Assembly (NCBI GenBank): GCA_943359415.1
Contig: CALRHQ010000038.1
Span: 1-8,898 of the forward strand
DNA length: 8,898 bases
DNA from: Candidatus Peribacteria bacterium
Lineage (GTDB): Bacteria > Patescibacteriota > Gracilibacteria > UBA1369 > LOWO2-01-FULL-3
Direction: 5' to 3'
The position numbers and the translations under genes were made by a program. Numbering within the stretch: the stretch's first letter is position 1; each line of letters starts with the position of its first letter. Positions 4,684 through 8,898 of the stretch are shown here, piece after piece. The notes under the pieces are model-generated. The model was given only the letters and a program-made list of their open reading frames with translations. It did not search any database and was not told where the DNA came from.

Positions 4684-5763
4684 GTGGAAAACTTTTTCTC
4701 AAATTATTTCGGAATTTTTATTTTTTCTTTTTTGCTTTGTCTTTTGTTTGTTTTTTTAGCGACGAAGATTTTTCCGAAGATCGGACTCATGGATCGGCCT
4801 GAGAGATATGGGTTTAAGAGAGCGCCTATTCCTTACTATGGGGGTGTTGCAATTTACTTGGCTTTTTTGATTTCGCTTATTGTTTTTGTGCCATTTGATT
4901 CTCGTGTTGTTGGACTTTTGATCGGTGGAACTTTGATTTTTTTGCTTGGATTCTTTGATGATAAATTTTCTTTAAGTCCTTTTCTTCGCTTGTTTGTGCA
5001 GTTTTTGGCTGCGGTGATTCTTGTGATTTTTGGGATAGGAGTTCTTTCAATAAAACTTCCTTTTCTTGGAAGTATCGATTTTACTTCTATAAAATTTTCA
5101 TTTTCTTTGTTTGATGTTAAGACTGTGATTTATTTGTTCGGTGCATTTTTTACTGTGTTTTGGGTTCTTGCTATTATAAATGCAATGAATTTCGTTGATG
5201 GAATAAGTGGATTAAATAGCGGTGTTTCCGCGATTGCTGCTTTTATGGTTTTTCTTTTAAGTATTCATCCAGGCATTCATGAAAATCCTGCCGGACAGTT
5301 TTCTGTAGCTACAATTGCACTAATTTTATCTGCATTGGCTCTTGCTTTTTTTGTGTTTGATTTTTATCCGCCAAAAATTTTGATGGGGGATAGTGGTAGT
5401 ACATTTTTTGGCTTTATGATTGCCGCTCTTGCTATTTTTTCAGGTGGAAAAGTCGCTACTGCTTTTCTTGTATTGGGTCTTCCTATTCTGGATATGATTT
5501 GGGTTGTTCTTCGAAGAATCTTATCAGGTCAAAGCTTTTGGCGTGGTGATTTGAAGCATTTGCATCACAGGCTTCTTGGAATAGGTTTAAGCGAAAAAGT
5601 TGCGGTGTTGTCTTACTTATTAATCGTAGCAGTTTTTGGTGTGATGGCTGTTGCTTTTGTGAGCACAAATCAGAAGTTTTTTATAATCATTGGTCTATTT
5701 ATTTTGATGTTACTTTTGGGTTCTGCTTTGATATTTTTGCCTAAAATTAAAGAAAAAAAATGA
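4684..5763 (+). CDS. polyprenyl-phosphate GlcNAc-1-phosphate transferase, WecA/TagO type
   Basis: This integral membrane enzyme moves a sugar-1-phosphate (GlcNAc-1-P in characterised WecA/TagO) from a UDP-sugar to undecaprenyl phosphate, the first step in making a lipid-linked surface glycan. The 359 residues form about 10-11 membrane helices. Motifs appear in order: GLMDRPERYGFKRAPIPYYGG (34-54), FFDDK (90-94, the Asp pair), NAMNFVDGISGL (166-177, with catalytic D172), ILMGDSGSTFFG (232-243) and KHLHHRLLG (291-299). The HxHH motif separates WecA/TagO from MraY, so it is not the peptidoglycan enzyme despite murE nearby. The start is GTG: no ATG lies upstream in frame, and the next in-frame initiator (a TTG) would cut into the first helix. 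The gene ends in TGA, used as a normal stop. The sugar actually used is not readable from sequence. Its product could feed the polymer handled by the O-antigen-ligase-type protein at 592-1821 (inference). Confidence 0.92.
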   Translation: MENFFSNYFGIFIFSFLLCLLFVFLATKIFPKIGLMDRPERYGFKRAPIPYYGGVAIYLAFLISLIVFVPFDSRVVGLLIGGTLIFLLGFFDDKFSLSPFLRLFVQFLAAVILVIFGIGVLSIKLPFLGSIDFTSIKFSFSLFDVKTVIYLFGAFFTVFWVLAIINAMNFVDGISGLNSGVSAIAAFMVFLLSIHPGIHENPAGQFSVATIALILSALALAFFVFDFYPPKILMGDSGSTFFGFMIAALAIFSGGKVATAFLVLGLPILDMIWVVLRRILSGQSFWRGDLKHLHHRLLGIGLSEKVAVLSYLLIVAVFGVMAVAFVSTNQKFFIIIGLFILMLLLGSALIFLPKIKEKK

Positions 5764-5781
5764 TTTAATGTTGAGTGATGG

Positions 5782-5810
5782 TTGTTTTTGTACTTGATTT
5801 GGAGTATAAA
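5782..5810 (+). promoter_or_regulatory. candidate promoter for dnaG-rpoD
   Basis: TTGTTT (5782-5787) and TATAAA (5805-5810) are separated by 17 nt. Transcription would start near 5817, giving a leader of about 17 nt before the ATG at 5834. The -10 overlaps a weak AT hairpin (TGATTT 5795-5800 with AAATCA 5808-5813). That hairpin is followed by TTTTT at 5820-5824, so the same bases could also act as a poor terminator for the upstream gene. Confidence 0.45.
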
Positions 5811-5833
5811 TCAGTCGGGTTTTTCAAAATTTT

Positions 5834-7615
5834 ATGAGAGATATTGTTACTGAAATAAAGGACAGGCTTGATATTAGCGATGTTGTTTCGCAGTATGTTC
5901 AGCTAAAACGTGCAGGACATAACTTTAAAGGTCTTTGTCCATTTCATACTGAAAAGACTCCGAGTTTTGTTGTAAGTCCCGAAAAACAAATTTGTCATTG
6001 TTTCGGATGTAATAAAGGTGGGGATATTTTTGGTTTTGTGCAAGAAGTTGAAAGTGTGACTTTTGCTGAAGCAATAAAAATATTGGCTGATCGTGCTGGT
6101 CTTAAGATTGAAGAATCTGACAAGGTTTTGAAGAAAGAAGGAAAAACTGAAAAGGATGAATATTTTGTCGCGCACGAGCTTGCTTGTGAATTTTTTGAAA
6201 AACAACTTTTGACAACAAATGACGGTAAAAAAGTTTTGGAATATTTGTATTCTCGAGGAGTTAAAGATGAAACTATAAAAGAATTCCGAATCGGATTTTC
6301 TCCGGATAGCTATGATGCTCTTTATACAGAGCTTTTAAAGAGTGGTGTGAAAAAAGATGTTTTGATAAAAAGTGGTTTTGTCTCTGTGAAAAATATTTCT
6401 TCCGATCAAATTTTTGATAAATTTAGGATGAGATTAATGTTCCCAATTTTTGATTCTCTCGGAAGAATTTGTGGATTTGGTGGACGCGCTCTTAAGGCCG
6501 ATCAGATGCCAAAATATTTGAATTCACCTGAAGATGTTATTTATAGTAAAAGTAAAGTTTTGTATGGATTTTCTCATGCAAAAAAATATATAAAAGAATC
6601 TAATAATGTCGTTTTTGTTGAAGGATATTTTGATGTGATTTTGCCGTATCAGGAAGGAGTTAAAAATATTGTTGCTACAAGTGGAACGGCTTTGACAAAG
6701 GAGCAGGCAAAAATGATGAGTAGAATAACCAAGAATGCTGTAACTTCCTTTGACACTGATAGCGCCGGATTTGAGGCTACGAGAAGGGCTTATGAGATTT
6801 TACAAATTGAAGGGTTCAATGTTAAGACTGTTTTTGCTTTTGATAAAAAAGATCCTGCTGATTATGTTCATGAAAATGGTGGAGATGCCTTTAAGGAAGC
6901 CGTTACTTCCGCAAAAGACTTTATAAGTTTTTATATGGATAGATTGATTAAAGATTTTGATATAAATACTTTTGATGGAAGGAAAGGTGTTATGAATTTA
7001 CTTATGCCTTTTTATAAGGTTATGACGCCTACTGATAGAGATTTTTATGTAAAAGAGCTTGCCGGCAAAATTTCTATGGGAGAAACCGTTCTTTATGATG
7101 AAATTGATAGTTATAAATTGCCAAAAGATCATCCTGCCAGGCAGAGTTTTCAGGCTAATTCTTCAGAAGAGTCTTCTTTAAAGAAATTCGAAATAGGAGT
7201 GTATGAAATTATTCTTGGAATAATTTTTGGATATCCTCATATTTTTGGAGAAATATCTTCTGCGCTGGATGAAGATGCTTTTGACGAAGACGGCAAAAAT
7301 ATTTACAAAGAGTGCTTAAATCAGTATAATTCGACCCGAACCCGTGAGGGAAAGTGGGACTTTGAAAGTGAAGTTTTCGCTCATTTCAAAGCTGATATCG
7401 GTGTTTATGTGCTTTATGTCGAAGATAAATATCAAGATTTTTCAGATGTAGCGATAGCGCTAGAAGTGAAAAAATTGGTTGACAAAATGAAGCAAAGTCG
7501 TAGGAATAACTTTTTGAAAGAAGTGCAGGCGAAGATTAAAGAGGCGGAAAAATCTGAAGATAAAGACCTATTGTTAAAACTTTTACAGGAGCAACAAATA
7601 TTATTATCTAAATAA
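5834..7615 (+). CDS. dnaG: DNA primase DnaG
   Basis: It synthesises the RNA primers for lagging-strand synthesis and for replication start, working with the replicative helicase DnaB. At 593 residues it has the usual bacterial length. The N-terminal zinc-binding domain (about 1-95) has the CPFHTEKTPSF and CHCFGCNKGGD motifs, with C35, H38, C56 and C59 as ligands. The catalytic core includes GFGGRAL (214-220), PKYLNSPE (226-233) and the TOPRIM signatures FVEGYFDV (261-268, E263) and SFDTDSAG (305-312, metal-binding D307 and D309), then KKDPADYV (338-345). Residues from about 440 form a poorly conserved helical tail expected to contact DnaB. The ATG gives the canonical start just before the zinc domain; no Shine-Dalgarno is present. 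rpoD follows with a 5-bp gap, so the two are surely cotranscribed. This is the classical macromolecular-synthesis arrangement without rpsU directly ahead; its place is taken by the glycan transferase gene. Confidence 0.97.
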   Translation: MRDIVTEIKDRLDISDVVSQYVQLKRAGHNFKGLCPFHTEKTPSFVVSPEKQICHCFGCNKGGDIFGFVQEVESVTFAEAIKILADRAGLKIEESDKVLKKEGKTEKDEYFVAHELACEFFEKQLLTTNDGKKVLEYLYSRGVKDETIKEFRIGFSPDSYDALYTELLKSGVKKDVLIKSGFVSVKNISSDQIFDKFRMRLMFPIFDSLGRICGFGGRALKADQMPKYLNSPEDVIYSKSKVLYGFSHAKKYIKESNNVVFVEGYFDVILPYQEGVKNIVATSGTALTKEQAKMMSRITKNAVTSFDTDSAGFEATRRAYEILQIEGFNVKTVFAFDKKDPADYVHENGGDAFKEAVTSAKDFISFYMDRLIKDFDINTFDGRKGVMNLLMPFYKVMTPTDRDFYVKELAGKISMGETVLYDEIDSYKLPKDHPARQSFQANSSEESSLKKFEIGVYEIILGIIFGYPHIFGEISSALDEDAFDEDGKNIYKECLNQYNSTRTREGKWDFESEVFAHFKADIGVYVLYVEDKYQDFSDVAIALEVKKLVDKMKQSRRNNFLKEVQAKIKEAEKSEDKDLLLKLLQEQQILLSK

Positions 7616-7620
7616 TTCCA

Positions 7621-8808
7621 ATGGCGCGAACAAGTAAATTTATAAGTCAGCCGACAGATGATCAGTTGTCTAAGTTCCCCAAGGAAGTACAAGAGCTTGT
7701 GAAGAAGGGAAAAGGGCAAGGTTTTATCACTCAGCAGGAGCTTCTTAAGGCTATGCCTAATGTTGAAGAAGATTTGATCCTTTTGGATGAGCTTTACAGC
7801 ATGTTCATGGATATGGGTATAGAGGTTCTTGATACAAAAGATGCGTTTATTTTGGAGGATGACGATCTTTTTCCGATTGAAGAAGAAATCGCTCCTGAGG
7901 TTGCAGGGGAAGTTCCTGAGGAAAAGATTTTTGATGTAGTGGCGGTTAAAGATAGAAAGCAAAAGAAAGAAGCTGAATATAAGGAAATTGCGAATGATTC
8001 TATCAGGCTTTATTTGTGTGAGATTGGACGAGTTCCTCTTCTTAATGCGAAGCAGGAGGTTGAGCTTGCACGTAGGATTGCAAAAGGCGATCAATCTGCA
8101 AAATCAAAACTTGCTGAAGCGAATTTGAGGCTTGTTGTAAGTATTGCGAAGAAATATATTGGTCGTGGACTTTCTTTTTTGGATTTGATTCAAGAAGGAA
8201 ATATCGGACTTTTCCGTGCTGTAGAAAAGTTTGATCCGAATAGAGGATTTAAGTTTTCTACTTATGCAACTTGGTGGATCAGACAGGCCATCACTCGTGC
8301 GATTGCGGATCAGGCCAGAACAATTCGTATTCCGGTTCATATGGTTGAGACTATAAATAAATTGACTCATGCTCAGCGCAGGCTTGTTCAGGAGCTTGGG
8401 CGTGAACCACTTGTGGAAGAGCTTGCTGCTGAAATGGATATGGATGTAAAGAAGGTTCGTCATATTCTAAAAATTTCACAAGACATTGTCTCTCTTGAGG
8501 CTCCGGTTGGAACTGAGGAAGATAGCAAACTTGGAGATTTCATCGAGGATGATGATGCGCTTTCGCCTTCAGAATCTACAAATAGACAGCTTTTGAAGGA
8601 AAATATTCATGAAATGCTGCAATATCTCTCTCCTCGTGAAAGAAAGATCATAGAAATGAGGTTTGGCCTAAAAGATGGAGTTGGACATACTCTTGAGGAA
8701 GTTGGACAAGAATTCAGAGTTACTCGTGAAAGAATCCGACAAATTGAGGCAAAAGTACTTCAGAAGTTGAAAGAACATCCAACAAGTGCTAAAATTCGCC
8801 CACATTAG
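7621..8808 (+). CDS. rpoD: primary RNA polymerase sigma factor (sigma-70, RpoD)
   Basis: It directs RNA polymerase to housekeeping promoters. The 395 residues make a compact group 1 factor, shorter than E. coli RpoD (613) because the large non-conserved spacer is missing. An acidic region 1.1-like N-terminus spans about 10-100. Region 1.2 begins at SIRLYLCEIGRVPLL (127-141). Region 2 contains ANLRLVVSIAKKYIGRGLSF (167-186), DLIQEGNIGLFRAVEKFD (188-205) and FSTYATWWIRQAITRAI (212-228). W218-W219 there serve promoter melting, and Q222 and T225 correspond to the -10 reading residues. Region 3 runs from about 240 to 310. Region 4 includes LSPRERKIIEMRFGL (336-350) and the helix-turn-helix TLEEVGQEFRVTRERIRQIE (357-376) that reads the -35. 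These intact regions justify looking for TTGACA/TATAAT-like promoters in this genome. The ATG lies 5 bp after the dnaG stop, without a Shine-Dalgarno, suggesting reinitiation or coupling. The tail (KEHPTSAKIRPH) is slightly different from the common HPSRS ending. Confidence 0.97.
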   Translation: MARTSKFISQPTDDQLSKFPKEVQELVKKGKGQGFITQQELLKAMPNVEEDLILLDELYSMFMDMGIEVLDTKDAFILEDDDLFPIEEEIAPEVAGEVPEEKIFDVVAVKDRKQKKEAEYKEIANDSIRLYLCEIGRVPLLNAKQEVELARRIAKGDQSAKSKLAEANLRLVVSIAKKYIGRGLSFLDLIQEGNIGLFRAVEKFDPNRGFKFSTYATWWIRQAITRAIADQARTIRIPVHMVETINKLTHAQRRLVQELGREPLVEELAAEMDMDVKKVRHILKISQDIVSLEAPVGTEEDSKLGDFIEDDDALSPSESTNRQLLKENIHEMLQYLSPRERKIIEMRFGLKDGVGHTLEEVGQEFRVTRERIRQIEAKVLQKLKEHPTSAKIRPH

Positions 8809-8847
8809 GATAATAATGATTAAAAATAATTATAAATTTAAAAAAAT

Positions 8848-8898
8848 ATGAATAACTTATTTGTTCAAGATAGCGATTTGTTTAGTGATAGTGGTCTT
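8848..8898 (+). CDS. start of an unidentified gene, cut by the window end
   Basis: An ATG at 8848 opens a frame that stays open for 17 codons to the edge, reading MNNLFVQDSDLFSDSGL. It lies 39 bp after the rpoD stop, on the same strand. A TATAAA at 8831-8836 lies 11 nt before the ATG, but no matching -35 is seen, so continuation of the dnaG-rpoD transcript is as likely. Too little is visible to name a family. Confidence 0.45.
   Translation, partial: MNNLFVQDSDLFSDSGL

Noticed and set aside
4529..4802. Plus-strand frames (4529-4759, 4569-4802) overlapping the start of the WecA/TagO-type gene
   Set aside because: Both are in other frames than the clearly conserved membrane enzyme and lie across element B; no family features.
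5761..5763. UGA recoding as glycine, as in Gracilibacteria
   Set aside because: All genes have standard-length frames without internal TGA, glycine is encoded by GGN, and this TGA ends a protein of normal family length.
5795..5824. Intrinsic terminator after the WecA/TagO-type gene
   Set aside because: The stem is only six AT-rich pairs, the T-run begins six bases after it, and the bases overlap a better -10 candidate. Recorded only as a note under the promoter.
7432..8094. 220-codon minus-strand open frame under the dnaG/rpoD junction
   Set aside because: It lies antisense to two unmistakable conserved genes, and its composition (Phe, Asn, Lys, Leu, Ser) is typical of a shadow of AT-rich coding DNA.
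8816..8851. An 11-codon frame (ATG at 8816) after rpoD
   Set aside because: It encodes almost only Lys/Asn/Ile/Tyr/Phe, as expected from AT-rich spacer, and has no initiation signal.

Overview
The window is an AT-rich, gene-dense piece of a bacterial chromosome with eight complete genes and the first codons of a ninth. Several features point to a Patescibacteria/CPR-type bacterium with a reduced genome. The MurE-like ligase lacks the usual N-terminal UMP-binding domain, the riboflavin kinase stands alone without an FAD-synthetase half, and TruB is short. No start codon is preceded by a recognisable Shine-Dalgarno sequence, and gaps within gene clusters are only a few bases. UGA reads as an ordinary stop (the GlcNAc-1-P transferase ends in TGA), so there is no sign of the UGA=Gly code of Gracilibacteria/Absconditabacteria. 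The phylum assignment is inference from gene style, not from a marker phylogeny.

Layout. Positions 19-570 (+) encode a long-form ribosome hibernation factor (HPF). It converges on an O-antigen-ligase-type membrane protein at 592-1821 (-). A 40-bp divergent promoter region with a perfect 12-bp palindrome (1822-1861) separates that gene from a + strand cluster: riboflavin kinase with a four-cysteine insertion (1862-2320), MurE-like ligase (2325-3632) and TruB (3654-4370). A 313-bp non-coding stretch (4371-4683) follows. It holds two related hairpin elements in opposite orientation and a promoter. Then come a WecA/TagO-type polyprenyl-phosphate sugar-phosphate transferase (4684-5763), a promoter region, and the primase-sigma factor pair dnaG (5834-7615) and rpoD (7621-8808). 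An unidentified partial gene starts at 8848 and runs off the window.

How the genes fit together. Three genes serve the cell envelope: MurE-like (peptidoglycan stem peptide), the WecA/TagO-type enzyme (first lipid-linked sugar of a surface polymer) and the O-antigen-ligase-type protein (polymer transfer or polymerisation). The others are housekeeping: HPF and TruB (ribosome and tRNA), riboflavin kinase (FMN), DnaG (replication priming) and RpoD (transcription). dnaG-rpoD is the classical macromolecular-synthesis pair, here without rpsU directly upstream.

The most unusual signal is the pair of elements at 4371-4474 and 4532-4643. They share a core with two near-identical blocks at exactly the same 25-nt spacing. 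Each is closed by a long terminal stem whose sequence is completely different in the two copies, yet pairs in both. This looks like selection for a nucleic-acid structure (a structured RNA or a small non-autonomous mobile element) rather than for protein. A second theme is that -10-like hexamers sit about 5-7 nt upstream of three start codons, suggesting leaderless mRNAs.
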